A stretch of 64,000 nt of DNA from Sphingomonas sp. 35-24ZXX (GCF_000786215.1 NZ_JROG01000003.1:744001-808000), one strand, 5' to 3'; counted from the stretch's first letter, positions 36,505-46,387 are shown. The notes: generated from the letters alone by a model not told the origin. Numbers and translations are program-made.

Positions 36505-37655
36505 AGCATCCGTCGCCGCAACTGAGGGACGGCGATCTTTTCGAGCGTCCAGGCGACCGCCGCCAGCGGCCAGCGCCGCCACACCGGCAGATGGCCCGCA
36601 TGGATCGCGGTAAAGTCGATTTCGCTGCGCGCGCCGCGCTGCTGCTTGAAGTGCCCCGCGCCCGCCGAGCCGTGCAGTTTCAGCCCGTGCCGCAACGCGA
36701 AATCGCCGACCATCCACGAGGCAATGCGGTACAATCCATCGGACTGCGGCCGCTCCCGGTCATAGCCCATCATCGGATTGGTGGCATGATCGCCGCGCAC
36801 GACGATGCCCACCGCCGCCATGATCTGCCCCGCATCATCGCGCGCCACGCGCAGGTGGAACAATCCGCTTTCCACGGCGAGCTGCATCCAGGCGGGCGAA
36901 TATTGCGGGTTCAGCGCGGAATACTTGTCGATGTAGAGCATCGCATAAATCTGCGCGATCCGCGCCGCATCGGCATCGCTGAGCAGCGAGATATCCTCGA
37001 CCACCAGCCCCGACTGCGCCAGCTTGCGGCCGTCGTTCTTGACGCTCTTGCGCACCGCCCAGTCGCGCTGCAGGTCGTCGGTCACCCAGATCTGGCGGCT
37101 GGGCAGCAGCAGCCAGCCATCGGCGCGCAGCGCAGCGGTGAGCGCGGGGCAGGACCAGTCATCGACCGAGCGGATCAGCAGATAGTGATCGGAATATCGG
37201 CCCGCGAGCCGTTGGCGCAGCTCGGCCAGCCCCTCGCCCTGCCAGTGCCCATGCAGGCTGGTCGACAGCAGCCAGTTGTCGATCTGCACCGCGCGGTTGA
37301 CGCGAAGCCCGCGCAGCAGCTTGTCCGCCGCGCCGATCAGCAGCCGTGCCACCACGCGCATCCAGCCCAGATCGACCAGGTCCAGCTCCGCGCGCGGATA
37401 GAGCACATAGGCGCTGTGGGGGGCGGCGACATAGCTGTGCCCGATGCTGCCCGATGTCACGATCACTGGCAACGCATGCTCGCCCGCCCGCTCCAGCAGT
37501 GCTTCGCCCTCGACATTGGCGATCAAGGAGGCTGGCCCGCTCTGGCGCAGCCGTTCGACGAACAGCGTGGCGTCCGGCCCCGCGCCGTTCCGGGCATCGG
37601 GCGCGAGAAAATGCTCGGCTGGCGGCTGGCTGTTCATCGCGGTGCGCATCCCCAT
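36501..37655 (-). CDS. Putative GNAT/FemAB-like acyltransferase
   Basis: A 384-residue protein that I recognise only loosely. The C-terminal half (about 195-345) has the layout of a GNAT/FemAB-type domain: VKNDGRKL, then a helix with IAQIYAMLYIDKYS, a beta strand with LRVARDDAGQIMAAVG, and RIASWMVGDFALRHG. The N-terminal half may be a second, degenerate copy of the fold. No signal peptide or membrane segment is seen, apart from a hydrophobic end near WPLAAVAWTL. The substrate is unknown. Alternative starts lie at 37649 and 37637. Confidence 0.6.
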   Translation of the reverse strand: MGMRTAMNSQPPAEHFLAPDARNGAGPDATLFVERLRQSGPASLIANVEGEALLERAGEHALPVIVTSGSIGHSYVAAPHSAYVLYPRAELDLVDLGWMRVVARLLIGAADKLLRGLRVNRAVQIDNWLLSTSLHGHWQGEGLAELRQRLAGRYSDHYLLIRSVDDWSCPALTAALRADGWLLLPSRQIWVTDDLQRDWAVRKSVKNDGRKLAQSGLVVEDISLLSDADAARIAQIYAMLYIDKYSALNPQYSPAWMQLAVESGLFHLRVARDDAGQIMAAVGIVVRGDHATNPMMGYDRERPQSDGLYRIASWMVGDFALRHGLKLHGSAGAGHFKQQRGARSEIDFTAIHAGHLPVWRRWPLAAVAWTLEKIAVPQLRRRML

Positions 37656-37827
37656 CCAGGCTCGCAGTTTCCCCCGTCGGGCGCGGCCTCGCCCTGCCCT
37701 AGCCGCGCTCGGCGAAATTATGGTGACAGCCCGGCGCGATGGCGTGGCGATCGGTTCCTTGCGAGACTAGGCTGGCCCCATGGCCGGCGGGCGAGTCGCG
37801 CCGCCGGCCCCTGCGAGGAGGATCGCC

Positions 37828-38208
37828 ATGACCGAGTGGAAGCCCGCCACCTACCCCAGCCTGAGCCCCTATCTTATCTGCCCCGAACCGGAGCGGCTGA
37901 TCGACTTCCTGGTCGCGGTGTTCGATGCCCGGCTGGTGCGCCGGTTCGACCGCCCCGATGGTGCTCTGGCCCATGCCGAACTCTGGATCGACGACAGCGT
38001 CGTGATGATCGGCGGAGGCCAGAGCGAATATCTTTCGGCCGAGGTGCATCTGCACCTCTACGTGCCCGATGCGCAGGCGGTCTACGACCGGGCGATGGCG
38101 GCGGGCGGCACGGTCGTGCGCGAGCCCGAACGCAAGGACGATGACGACGACCTGCGCGGCGGCTTCCGCGATCCAGCAGGCACGATCTGGTGGGTGGCGA
38201 CACAATAG
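37828..38208 (+). CDS. VOC (glyoxalase/bleomycin-resistance) family protein
   Basis: A 126-residue PhnB-like VOC protein with the paired beta-alpha-beta-beta-beta modules: PYLICPEPERLIDFL at the start, then VHLHLYVPDAQAVYDRA and FRDPAGTIWWVATQ in the second module. Members bind a metal or small ligand; the function here is unknown. The ATG at 37828 has GAGGAGG 5 nt upstream, which decides the start. Confidence 0.88.
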   Translation: MTEWKPATYPSLSPYLICPEPERLIDFLVAVFDARLVRRFDRPDGALAHAELWIDDSVVMIGGGQSEYLSAEVHLHLYVPDAQAVYDRAMAAGGTVVREPERKDDDDDLRGGFRDPAGTIWWVATQ

Positions 38209-38237
38209 CGCGCGCCTCCCTCTTTTCTCGCAATGCA

Positions 38238-38320
38238 TCGTCACCCCCGCGAACGCGGGGGTCCCGCTTCCGTGCAGAGGTCGAGATCAAGCGGGATTCC
38301 CGCCTTCGCGGGAATGACGA
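38238..38320. repeat. Intergenic palindromic repeat (GTCACCCCCGCG family), copy 2
   Basis: Same element as at 13541-13623: it begins TCGTCACCCCCGCG and ends GGGAATGACGA. The inner arms are CCCCGCG...CGCGGGG and ATTCCCGCCTTCGCGGGAAT, the second being a near-perfect hairpin. It lies 30 bp after the VOC gene. Confidence 0.85.
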
Positions 38321-38419
38321 GTGACTTTGGTGCTCAGTCCGCAATGGCGAAGGCTCCCGCAAATCCGGTTGTCCGACCCCAGCGGCATTCGACAAGATTC
38401 GGGACACGTGCGCACGGGG

Positions 38420-38445
38420 CCTTCGACAGGCTCAGGCTGAGCGGA
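38420..38445. repeat. Short repeat with GCTCAG-G-CTGAGC palindrome
   Basis: CCTTCGACAGGCTCAGGCTG followed by AGCGGA contains a 13-bp palindrome at 38430-38442. This word is common as a dispersed intergenic repeat in GC-rich proteobacteria. The whole stretch 38209-38603 between the VOC gene and the next gene holds two repeats and a promoter region, with no convincing gene. Confidence 0.5.
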
Positions 38446-38603
38446 GGAAGTGTTCTGGTGGGGCGTGGTGACAAAGCGGCCGTTCCGAAAGCGACCTCCA
38501 GGCAGAACCAACCAAGCTATTTCCGGGAAGCCGCTGCGCGTTCATTCATGGTTCAACACGTGCCCGGTCTTTTGTGCCGCTGTTCAAGGGGGGAGTTCAC
38601 TTC

Positions 38604-39545
38604 ATGCAGGGTCGTGCATTCATCTTTTCGGCCGCGCTTGCGCTTTGTGCCAGCCCAGCAGTCGCGCAGCCCTCCAATACACCACCGAGCGATCTGACGG
38701 TCCGCATGGGCGACACTGTCGTGATGAGCATCAACGATCAACCCGTGCGCTTTCGCCTGGCCCCCGATGCCGTGTCCGTGCCGACGGTGAATGCCGATGT
38801 GGCAGGGAAGATCGGGCTCAAGCCCAGCATGATCGGCTATGTGTATTACATCGGATCGGTGAAGATTGCTCTGCGGACCGATAATGTGAAGTACCGTGCA
38901 GGAACTACGACGTTCAAAAGCCGCACGGCGTTCAGCGACCGGCGAGTGGTGAGCGACGCCGATGGCGTTGCAGGCCCGGCAACCTTTCCCTTTCGCCGCA
39001 CCATATTTGTCTTGCGAGACCCGCAGCCGGGCGATCGAGCGATCACCTTCCGCCTCGACAAGGACATGGGCCTCAGCCAGACAGGGATGAAGATCGACGT
39101 TGGAGGCAAGCCGGTCTATGTGGCCTTCAGCCTGGACCGGGCAGAAAGCATTGTGACGGCAACCGGCGGACAATGGATTGCCGATGCAAATGGCGGGCGG
39201 TTCAATGGAGATGCCCGCGAAGCGCCGATCCTGTATGACATATCGCGTCCCATCCGCCGCCTGGACCTCGCTCGCCCGCTGCTGCTACGCGAACTGGAGA
39301 TACGCAACCTTGCAGTTCGCGTTTCAGACATGGGCAACGCTGAAGGCATTCCCGACGGTGCGACACCCGAACAGGATCTCGATGAGATCGTGGTCACCGC
39401 CGAAAGCAAGCGCAAGGTCCCGACCCAGCGGCTGTACATCGGGATGGATACGATCGGCCATTGCGCGTCGCTCACCTATGACTTCAAGGCTGGCACAGTC
39501 ACCTTGATGTGCCCGGATCAACCGTCGGTGAAAACAACGGGCTGA
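38604..39545 (+). CDS. Secreted protein resembling a two-lobed aspartic protease with a degenerate active site
   Basis: A 313-residue exported protein (signal peptide about 1-20, ending SPAVAQ). Two similar segments look like the two lobes of a retropepsin-type protease. Residues 43-64 (INDQPVRFRLAPDAVSVPT) and 164-184 (IDVGGKPVYVAFSLDRAES) each align with the usual strand-DTGA-strand pattern, and each is followed at a distance by a hydrophobic Gly-containing strand. The first catalytic DTG is replaced by APD; the second keeps only Asp (DRA). It may therefore be a non-catalytic binding protein. Residues 261-266 (EIVVTA) resemble a TonB-receptor N-terminal motif. The start at 38604 has GGGGGGAG 8 nt upstream. 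It appears to be a single gene. Confidence 0.6.
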   Translation: MQGRAFIFSAALALCASPAVAQPSNTPPSDLTVRMGDTVVMSINDQPVRFRLAPDAVSVPTVNADVAGKIGLKPSMIGYVYYIGSVKIALRTDNVKYRAGTTTFKSRTAFSDRRVVSDADGVAGPATFPFRRTIFVLRDPQPGDRAITFRLDKDMGLSQTGMKIDVGGKPVYVAFSLDRAESIVTATGGQWIADANGGRFNGDAREAPILYDISRPIRRLDLARPLLLRELEIRNLAVRVSDMGNAEGIPDGATPEQDLDEIVVTAESKRKVPTQRLYIGMDTIGHCASLTYDFKAGTVTLMCPDQPSVKTTG

Positions 39546-39560
39546 CGCGCGGGGCGGCGT

Positions 39561-40607
39561 TCACCCCCTCCACTCCACCCACGCCCCGTGGGCATGCGCT
39601 TCGCCGAGCAGGTGCGCCTCTTCTCCCCCCGGCCAGAAGCGCACCGTCAGTTCGTGGCAGAAGGTCGCGCGGTTGGTTTCCAGTGCGATCCAGGCGATCG
39701 GGCGCTCTCCAGTGGCGCGCGCGCCAGCTTCGGCCATCGCGGCCTTGATCATCGCCTGACGGTCCGCCGGGATGTATTGCCAGACGATCGAGTGCATCAG
39801 CACGCGGGTGACCCCCGGCGCCTGGGGTTCGGCAAGCCGCGCGATGATCCAGTCGGCGGCGTCGGCCGGGACGAGATCGACGGCGCGTTCGTGGATCATC
39901 GCGATGCCTGCCTCCATCCGCTCGAACCGTGCATGGGCTTCGGGCCAGATATAGGCGATCAGCCGTTCGGCGGCAGCGTCATTGCGGACGTCGATGGGGT
40001 TGAGGTCGCAGCCGCGCACCGTCCCGATGCGGAACGGCGTATCGGGCGGCGGCGGCCCCTGCCAGTCGGGGCGGATCACGCAGCGCGCGTCGGCGGGGCC
40101 TGAGGTCACACCGCCCAGATCATAGCCGTAGCGATCGATCAGCAGGTTCATCCCCGCGCTCGAGCCGATCTCGTTGAGCTCGAACACCGGCGCCGTGCGA
40201 CTGGCGACCCAGTGCAGCGCGGCGACGAAACTCGCCGAACGCCCCGCCTCGTTGGTCTGCGGCGGTCCATCGAACCAGGGGAGCAGTTCGGCATCGTGAC
40301 GCGCGACGACGGCTGCGACGATCGCGTCGACTTCGGCCTGGTCCGTCACTGCTTGCGCATAGACCGCGCCCAGCTCTCGCGCCGCGCCCTTGCGGAACAG
40401 ATGGTGCAGCCCGCCGGCCAGCCGCAGCGGCATCGCGTCGCCCAATACGCTGCCCGGCCATTGCGCGATCCGCCGCCCGCAGGCGGTATCGGTCCGCGCC
40501 AGTGCGATCATCGCGCGGCAGATGGCAGCGGTGCCCGGTGCGCCATGTTGGACCACATGATCGGCCTGTTCGCCGATCTGCCGCTCGATTTCTTCGGTCC
40601 GGTTCAT
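39561..40607 (-). CDS. DUF2332 family protein
   Basis: A 348-residue protein of the DUF2332 family (function unknown). The conserved [18 protein letters not shown] block is present in the middle, followed by [10 protein letters not shown] and a C-terminal [11 protein letters not shown] segment. The arrangement of these motifs resembles a class I methyltransferase fold (glycine-rich loop followed by an acidic residue), but this is inference. It is divergent from hisG with only 38 bp between the starts. Confidence 0.85.
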   Translation of the reverse strand: MNRTEEIERQIGEQADHVVQHGAPGTAAICRAMIALARTDTACGRRIAQWPGSVLGDAMPLRLAGGLHHLFRKGAARELGAVYAQAVTDQAEVDAIVAAVVARHDAELLPWFDGPPQTNEAGRSASFVAALHWVASRTAPVFELNEIGSSAGMNLLIDRYGYDLGGVTSGPADARCVIRPDWQGPPPPDTPFRIGTVRGCDLNPIDVRNDAAAERLIAYIWPEAHARFERMEAGIAMIHERAVDLVPADAADWIIARLAEPQAPGVTRVLMHSIVWQYIPADRQAMIKAAMAEAGARATGERPIAWIALETNRATFCHELTVRFWPGGEEAHLLGEAHAHGAWVEWRG

Positions 40608-40645
40608 ATTGCCCTTTGCCCTGCTTGCCCCTACATGCCGCGACC

Positions 40646-41311
40646 ATGGCCGATACGCTGATCTTTGCCGTGCCCAAGGGGCGCATCCTCGACGATGCCC
40701 TGCCCGTGCTCGAACGGGTGGGTATCACACCGGCTGCCGATTTTCATGACCCCAAGTGCCGTTCGCTGTGTTTCGGCACCAACCGCGCGGACATGGACAT
40801 CATCCGCGTGCGCGCATTCGATGTCGCGACCTTCGTCGCGCATGGTGCGGCGCAGATCGGTATTGTGGGTTCCGACGTGATCGACGAGTTCGATTATTCG
40901 GACCTCTACGCGCCGGTCGACCTCAATTTCGGCCATTGCCGCCTGTCGGTCGCAGAACCGGCGGACGAGGCTGCGAGCAACCAGCCGCGCCCATCGCATA
41001 TTCGTGTCGCCACCAAATATCCCAACATCACCCGCCGCCATTTCGAGCGGCAGGGCGTTCAGGCCGAATGCGTCAAGCTGAACGGCGCGATGGAGCTGGC
41101 CCCCTCGCTTGGCCTGTCGCGGCGGATCGTCGACCTGGTGGAATCGGGCCGTACGCTCAAGGACAATGGCCTGGTGGAGACCGAAGTGATCACGCAGGTG
41201 TCCGCGCGCCTGATCGTCAACCGCGCCGCGCTGAAGAAGGACTTTGCGCGGCTCGGCCCGCTGATGTCCGCCTTCCGCGATCTGGCCGCAGAACGCAGGC
41301 AGGCCGCATGA
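40646..41311 (+). CDS. hisG: ATP phosphoribosyltransferase HisG (short form)
   Basis: A 221-residue enzyme for the first step of histidine synthesis, joining ATP and PRPP. The start [10 protein letters not shown], the [11 protein letters not shown] region and the C-terminal [18 protein letters not shown]-binding motif are typical. The length shows the short form, which lacks the C-terminal regulatory domain and needs the HisZ subunit; hisZ is not in this window. The frame opens further upstream at 40502, antisense to DUF2332. The ATG at 40646 fits the family start. It overlaps hisD by 4 bp. Confidence 0.95.
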   Translation: MADTLIFAVPKGRILDDALPVLERVGITPAADFHDPKCRSLCFGTNRADMDIIRVRAFDVATFVAHGAAQIGIVGSDVIDEFDYSDLYAPVDLNFGHCRLSVAEPADEAASNQPRPSHIRVATKYPNITRRHFERQGVQAECVKLNGAMELAPSLGLSRRIVDLVESGRTLKDNGLVETEVITQVSARLIVNRAALKKDFARLGPLMSAFRDLAAERRQAA

Positions 41312-42597
41312 CCTTGAGACTTTCCACCCGCGACGCCGATTTCGCCAAGGCCTTCGACAAGCTGGTGCGCGGGCGGCGCGAGAGCGACATCGAGGTCAGC
41401 CGCGATGTCACCGCGATCATCGCCGACGTCAAGGCGCGCGGCGATGCGGCGCTGGCCGATTACACCACCCGGTTCGACAACCACAGCCTTGATGGCGGCG
41501 GCTGGAGCATCGGCAGGGAAGAGTGCGCTGCGGCCTATGCGGCGCTGAGCGATGATCTGCGCGCGGCGCTCGATCTCGCCGCTGCCCGCATCCGCGCCTA
41601 TCATGAAGCGCAACTGCCCGAGAACCGCGATTACACCGATGCTGCAGGCGTGCGCCTCGGCGCGCGGTGGAGCGCGGTCGATGCGGCGGGGCTCTATGTT
41701 CCCGGTGGCCGCGCGGCCTATCCGTCCTCGCTGCTGATGAACGCGATCCCCGCCAAGGTGGCGGGCGTCGAGCGGCTGGTGGTGGTCACGCCGACCCCCA
41801 AGGGCGTGGTCAATCCGCTTGTGCTTGCCGCTGCCCATCTGGCGGGCGTCGATGAAGTGTGGCGCATCGGCGGGGCGCAGGCCGTGGCCGCTCTCGCCTA
41901 TGGCACCAAGACCATCCGCGCGGTCGATGTCATCACCGGCCCGGGCAACGCCTGGGTGGCCGAAGCCAAGCGCCAGCTCTACGGCGTGGTCGGCATCGAC
42001 ATGGTCGCAGGCCCGTCCGAGATCGTCGTGGTGGCCGATGCCAGCAACGATCCCGAATGGATCGCGGCCGATCTGCTCAGCCAGTCGGAGCATGACCCGA
42101 CCAGCCAGTCGATCCTGTTCACCGATGACGCTGGCTATGCCGACATCGTCGCCGATCTGGTGGGCGTGCAGCTCGCCAGCCTGTCGACGCAGAAGGTCGC
42201 GACCAAGGCATGGGAAGACAATGGCGCGATCATCGTCGTCGACAGCCTCGATGACGCGATGCCTTTGGTCAATCGGCTCGCCGCCGAGCATCTGGAGCTG
42301 GCGGTCGAAGACCCCGAGCCATTGTTCGCGCAGGTCCGCCATGCAGGCTCGGTGTTCCTCGGCAGGCTGACCCCCGAAGCGGTCGGCGATTATGTCGCCG
42401 GACCCAACCATGTGCTGCCCACCGGGCGGCGCGCGCGCTTTTCCTCGGGCCTTTCGGTGCTCGACTTCATGAAGCGCACCAGCTTCATCCAATTGGGGCC
42501 CGAAGGCCTCGCCGCCATCGGTCCGGCCGCCGTGGCGCTGGCCGAAATGGAAGGCCTGCCTGCCCATGCCGAGAGCGTCCGGCGCCGGCTGACATGA
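41308..42597 (+). CDS. hisD: Histidinol dehydrogenase HisD
   Basis: A 429-residue zinc enzyme that oxidises L-histidinol twice to L-histidine with NAD+. The hallmark [10 protein letters not shown], the [11 protein letters not shown] zinc and active-site region and the C-terminal [19 protein letters not shown] block are complete. The ATG lies in the hisG stop overlap (ATGA). It is the second gene of hisG-hisD-nusB-thiL; the other his genes are elsewhere. Confidence 0.97.
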   Translation: MTLRLSTRDADFAKAFDKLVRGRRESDIEVSRDVTAIIADVKARGDAALADYTTRFDNHSLDGGGWSIGREECAAAYAALSDDLRAALDLAAARIRAYHEAQLPENRDYTDAAGVRLGARWSAVDAAGLYVPGGRAAYPSSLLMNAIPAKVAGVERLVVVTPTPKGVVNPLVLAAAHLAGVDEVWRIGGAQAVAALAYGTKTIRAVDVITGPGNAWVAEAKRQLYGVVGIDMVAGPSEIVVVADASNDPEWIAADLLSQSEHDPTSQSILFTDDAGYADIVADLVGVQLASLSTQKVATKAWEDNGAIIVVDSLDDAMPLVNRLAAEHLELAVEDPEPLFAQVRHAGSVFLGRLTPEAVGDYVAGPNHVLPTGRRARFSSGLSVLDFMKRTSFIQLGPEGLAAIGPAAVALAEMEGLPAHAESVRRRLT

Positions 42598-42607
42598 TGG
42601 AACACCC

Positions 42608-43054
42608 ATGAACGAGAAATCCAGATCCCGCTCCGCCGCGCGGCTTGCCGCGGTCCAGGCGCTTTACCAGCACACGATGGAGACGACTCCGATCGCGCAG
42701 CTGCTGCATGAATTCCACATGCACCGTTTGGGCGCGGAGATCGAGGACGACCAATATGCCGAGGCCGATGTCGCGTTCTTCGACGATATCGTGAAGGGCA
42801 CGACCGCGCGGCTCGAAGAGATCGACGGCCTGATCGAGGCCAAGCTCGCCGACGGCTGGTCGCTGGGGCGGCTCGACCGCACCTTGCACCAGATCCTGCG
42901 CGCGGGCACCTATGAGCTGCTCGCCCGGCGCGATGTCCCGGTGGGCAGCGTCATCAACGAATATCTCGATGTCGCGCATGCATTCTTCGACAGCAAAGAC
43001 ACGCGCTTTGCCAACGGCCTGCTCGACGGGATCGCCAAGGATGTGCGGTCCTGA
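42608..43054 (+). CDS. nusB: Transcription antitermination factor NusB
   Basis: A 148-residue all-helical protein that with NusE (S10) binds boxA RNA in rRNA antitermination. The basic N-terminus with ARLAAVQALYQ, and the C-terminal VINEYLDVAHAFFDSKDTRFANGLLDGIAK block, are family signatures. It starts 10 bp after hisD, so the unit hisG-hisD-nusB is one transcript. Confidence 0.95.
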   Translation: MNEKSRSRSAARLAAVQALYQHTMETTPIAQLLHEFHMHRLGAEIEDDQYAEADVAFFDDIVKGTTARLEEIDGLIEAKLADGWSLGRLDRTLHQILRAGTYELLARRDVPVGSVINEYLDVAHAFFDSKDTRFANGLLDGIAKDVRS

Positions 43055-43062
43055 GCCTGTCC

Positions 43063-43151
43063 ACGTCCCTCGACTTCGCTCGGGACAAACGGACGGGGGT
43101 GCGACCCGCTTTTACCTTATCCCGTTTGTCCCGAGCGCAGTCGCGGGACGT
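43063..43151. repeat. Intergenic palindromic repeat (GTTTGTCCCGAGC family), copy 2
   Basis: Here the arms are turned outside in: ACGTCCCTCGACTTCGCTCGGG at 43063-43085 comes first, with ACAAACGG, and the inverted GTTTGTCCCGAGCGCAGTCG arm ends at about 43151. It fills the gap between nusB and thiL and may affect transcript stability between them. Confidence 0.85.
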
Positions 43152-43172
43152 ATGCGCTAGCATCGTGTTGGG

Positions 43173-44096
43173 ATGACCACAGAACCTGCCTTTATCGACC
43201 TGCTACGCGCCATCGCCATCGATCCGGCGGCGCGCGGACTGGATGATGATGCGGCGGTTCTGACCATCGGCAAGCAGTCTTTGGTGCTGACCAAGGACAT
43301 GCTGGTCGAAGGCGTCCACTTCCTTCCCGATGACCCGCCTGCCGATATCGCCTGGAAGCTGGTGGCGGTGAACGCGTCGGACCTTGCCGCCAAGGGCGCA
43401 GCACCCATTGCCTGCCTCACCGGACACAGCCTGGGGGGGGATGCCGCCTGGGATGCCGCCTTTGTGGAGGGGCTCCGAACAGCGCTCGACCATCATGGCA
43501 TGCTGCTGATCGGCGGAGACACCGTCAGCGTGCCTGAAGGCCAGGCGCGGGTGCTGTCACTGACCGCGATCGGCCTGCCCTCGGTCCCTGCCCCGCCATC
43601 GCGCGCAGGAGCGCTGGCCACCGACGGGCTGTTTGTCACCGGCACCATCGGCGATGGCTGGGCCGGCCTGCAACTGCTGCAAGCCGGGAAGAGCGAACCC
43701 CAGGTCCTGCTCCAGGCCTATCGCCGCCCCAGCGCCCGGATCGACGATGGCCGCGCGCTGGCGCAGGTGGCGCATGCGATGATGGACGTCTCCGACGGGC
43801 TGCTGATCGATGCCGCGCGCATGGCCCGCGCCTCGGGCCTGGCGGTCCGCATCGATCTGGCCAGCATCCCGCTGAGCGCCGACTTTGCCGCAGTCTTCGG
43901 CAGCGATCAGGCGGCGGTCCTGTCTGCGGCCACCGGCGGTGATGACTATCAGCTGCTGCTCGCCGCCGACGCCGAAGCGCATCTTCCGGTCGCGGTCACC
44001 CGCGTCGGCGGCTTTGCGCCGGGCGAGGGTATGAACCTGACATGGAACGGAATTCCCGTCCCGCTGCCCGACAGGCTCGGCTGGCTGCACGGCTGA
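43173..44096 (+). CDS. thiL: Thiamine-monophosphate kinase ThiL
   Basis: A 307-residue ATP-dependent kinase that makes thiamine diphosphate from thiamine monophosphate. The DDDAAVL metal site near residue 25, VEGVHFLPD, the VNASDLAAKGA block, IGGDT and the MDVSDGLLIDA motif are all present. It starts 118 bp after nusB, across a palindromic repeat. Length is normal. Confidence 0.95.
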   Translation: MTTEPAFIDLLRAIAIDPAARGLDDDAAVLTIGKQSLVLTKDMLVEGVHFLPDDPPADIAWKLVAVNASDLAAKGAAPIACLTGHSLGGDAAWDAAFVEGLRTALDHHGMLLIGGDTVSVPEGQARVLSLTAIGLPSVPAPPSRAGALATDGLFVTGTIGDGWAGLQLLQAGKSEPQVLLQAYRRPSARIDDGRALAQVAHAMMDVSDGLLIDAARMARASGLAVRIDLASIPLSADFAAVFGSDQAAVLSAATGGDDYQLLLAADAEAHLPVAVTRVGGFAPGEGMNLTWNGIPVPLPDRLGWLHG

Positions 44097-44138
44097 CCCC
44101 AGGCGCAAATGACGTCGCGTCTTCTTAACTTTATTAAG

Positions 44139-44166
44139 TTGCGCGCCCCCGCACCCCGCTTATACC
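44139..44166 (+). promoter_or_regulatory. Candidate hppA promoter with adjoining palindrome
   Basis: TTGCGC (44139-44144) and TATACC (44161-44166) are spaced by 16 bp, about 90 bp before the hppA start. An AACTT-TATT-AAGTT palindrome at 44127-44140 overlaps the -35 side and could be an operator or part of the thiL transcript end. Recognised by eye only. Confidence 0.35.
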
Positions 44167-44254
44167 TATGCACCAGGGACGCTGACGTTCGTGCAAGGGC
44201 GCGGTGATCGCCTGCCTGGCCTTTTGGGCCTTCGCTTTTTTGGGGGAGCGACGC

Positions 44255-46387
44255 ATGAATGTTGTCTTGATTGCCATCCTGTGTGGGGTGGTCGCAGTCC
44301 TTTATGGTATCATCACAAGCAGACAGGTTCTCAGCCAATCGCCGGGCAATGCCCGCATGCAGGAAATCGGCGCCGCCATCCAGGAAGGCGCGCAGGCCTA
44401 TCTCGGCCGCCAGTATCGCACCATCGCCATCGTCGGTATCGTCATGCTGGCCCTTGTCTGGGGCCTGCTCGACAAGTTCGGCAACCCGGTTTCGGCCATC
44501 GGTTTCGTCATCGGCGCAGTGCTGTCCGGCGTTGCCGGCTATATCGGCATGAACATCTCGGTGCGCGCCAACATGCGCACCGCGCAGGCCGCCAGCGTCT
44601 CGCTGCAGGCAGGCTTGACCCTCGCCTTCCGTGCAGGCGCGATCACCGGCATGCTGGTCGCAGGGCTCGGGTTGCTCGCGACGGCAGGCTATTTCTATTA
44701 CCTCTACGCGATCGCGGGCCATGGCCTCAGCGATCCTGAAGACCGCAACATTGTCAACGGGCTGGTGGCCCTGGCGTTCGGCGCGTCGCTGATCTCGATC
44801 TTCGCGCGACTGGGCGGCGGCATCTTCACCAAGGCGGCCGATGTCGGCGCGGACCTTGTCGGCAAGGTCGAGGCCGGAATCCCCGAGGACGATCCGCGCA
44901 ACCCCGCGGTGATCGCCGATAACGTCGGCGACAATGTCGGCGATTGCGCCGGCATGGCTGCGGACCTGTTCGAGACCTATGTCGTCACCATCGGCGTCAC
45001 CATGGTCGCCATCGCGCTGCTGGTGGCGGGCGATGATGCCGCGTTGCTGCCGCTGGTCGGCCTGCCGCTGGGCATTTGCGGCCTGTGCATCATCACCTCG
45101 ATCATCGGCACCTATTTCGTGCGTCTGGGATCGTCCAACTCGATCATGGGCGCGATGTACAAGGGCTTTGCGGTCACCGCCGTGCTCTCGGGTATCGGCC
45201 TCTACTTCGTCACCGACGCGATCATCGGCATGGCCAGCGCTTATGCGCTCAAGGCCGAAGAAGGCGTCGCGACGCTGACCTTCACCGGCATGGACCTGTA
45301 TCTCGCCATGCTCGTCGGGCTCGCCGTCACCGGGCTCATCATCTGGATAACCGAATATTACACCGGCACCAACTATCGCCCGGTGCGCTCGATCGCCAAG
45401 GCATCGGAAACCGGGCACGGCACCAACGTCATCCAGGGCCTGGCGATCAGCCTGGAGGCGACAGCACTGCCCACCTTGCTGATCGTCGTGGCGGTGATCG
45501 TCGCGCACCAGCTGGCGGGCGTTGTCGGCATTGCCTTTGCGGCCACCGCGATGCTTGCGCTCGCGGGCATGGTCGTTGCGCTCGATGCTTATGGTCCGGT
45601 CACCGACAATGCCGGCGGCATTGCCGAAATGGCGGGGCTGGATGACAGCGTGCGCGAAAAGACCGACGCGCTCGACGCGGTGGGCAACACCACCAAGGCG
45701 GTGACCAAGGGCTATGCCATCGGGTCTGCAGGTCTTGCCGCTCTGGTGCTGTTCGGCGCGTACACGACCGATCTCAAGGAATTCTTCCCGAACGTTCCGG
45801 TCGATTTCTCGCTCTCCAACCCGTACGTGATCGTCGGACTTCTGCTCGGCGCGCTGCTGCCCTATCTGTTCGGCGCGATGGGCATGACCGCGGTGGGCCG
45901 GGCCGCAGGCGCCGTGGTCGAGGAGGTGCGCGAGCAGTTCCGCACCAATCCGGGCATCATGCTGGGTACGTCCAAGCCGGACTATGCCCGCACGGTCGAT
46001 CTGGTGACCAAGGCGGCGATCAAGGAGATGATCATCCCCTCGCTGCTGCCGGTGCTGGCACCAATCGTGGTCTATTTCCTGATCACTGCGGTCGCAGGCC
46101 AGGCCAACGGCTTTGCCGCGCTGGGCGCGCTGCTGCTGGGCGTCATCGTCTCGGGTCTGTTCGTCGCGCTGTCGATGACCAGCGGAGGCGGCGCCTGGGA
46201 CAATGCCAAGAAGTATATCGAGGACGGCCATCATGGTGGCAAGGGATCCGAGGCGCACAAGGCGGCGGTGACCGGCGACACCGTGGGTGATCCGTACAAG
46301 GATACCGCGGGCCCGGCGGTCAACCCGATGATCAAGATCACCAACATCGTGGCATTGCTCTTGCTCGCGGCGCTTGCAGCGGGATGA
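44255..46387 (+). CDS. hppA: Membrane-bound proton-pumping pyrophosphatase (K+-insensitive type)
   Basis: A 710-residue polytopic protein (about 16 membrane helices) that hydrolyses pyrophosphate and pumps H+. The catalytic loop [22 protein letters not shown] and [19 protein letters not shown] are complete, as is the later [12 protein letters not shown] and [15 protein letters not shown] part. In [10 protein letters not shown] the position that is Ala in K+-dependent enzymes is Lys, which marks the K+-independent class. The start at 44255 (MNVVLIA) has GGGGGAG 7 nt upstream. A terminator follows. Confidence 0.96.
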   Translation: MNVVLIAILCGVVAVLYGIITSRQVLSQSPGNARMQEIGAAIQEGAQAYLGRQYRTIAIVGIVMLALVWGLLDKFGNPVSAIGFVIGAVLSGVAGYIGMNISVRANMRTAQAASVSLQAGLTLAFRAGAITGMLVAGLGLLATAGYFYYLYAIAGHGLSDPEDRNIVNGLVALAFGASLISIFARLGGGIFTKAADVGADLVGKVEAGIPEDDPRNPAVIADNVGDNVGDCAGMAADLFETYVVTIGVTMVAIALLVAGDDAALLPLVGLPLGICGLCIITSIIGTYFVRLGSSNSIMGAMYKGFAVTAVLSGIGLYFVTDAIIGMASAYALKAEEGVATLTFTGMDLYLAMLVGLAVTGLIIWITEYYTGTNYRPVRSIAKASETGHGTNVIQGLAISLEATALPTLLIVVAVIVAHQLAGVVGIAFAATAMLALAGMVVALDAYGPVTDNAGGIAEMAGLDDSVREKTDALDAVGNTTKAVTKGYAIGSAGLAALVLFGAYTTDLKEFFPNVPVDFSLSNPYVIVGLLLGALLPYLFGAMGMTAVGRAAGAVVEEVREQFRTNPGIMLGTSKPDYARTVDLVTKAAIKEMIIPSLLPVLAPIVVYFLITAVAGQANGFAALGALLLGVIVSGLFVALSMTSGGGAWDNAKKYIEDGHHGGKGSEAHKAAVTGDTVGDPYKDTAGPAVNPMIKITNIVALLLLAALAAG

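Noticed and set aside
13541-38320. CRISPR array suggested by repeated GTCACCCCCGCG words
   Set aside because: The two copies are 25 kb apart and palindromic. There is no regular spacing and no cas gene.
38233-38697. 154-codon frame before the protease-like gene
   Set aside because: Its first third is the translation of a palindromic repeat, and the rest overlaps the start of the real gene in another frame.
43949-46258. 769-codon open frame on the minus strand
   Set aside because: Antisense to hppA, which carries all conserved pyrophosphatase motifs and its own ribosome binding site and terminator.
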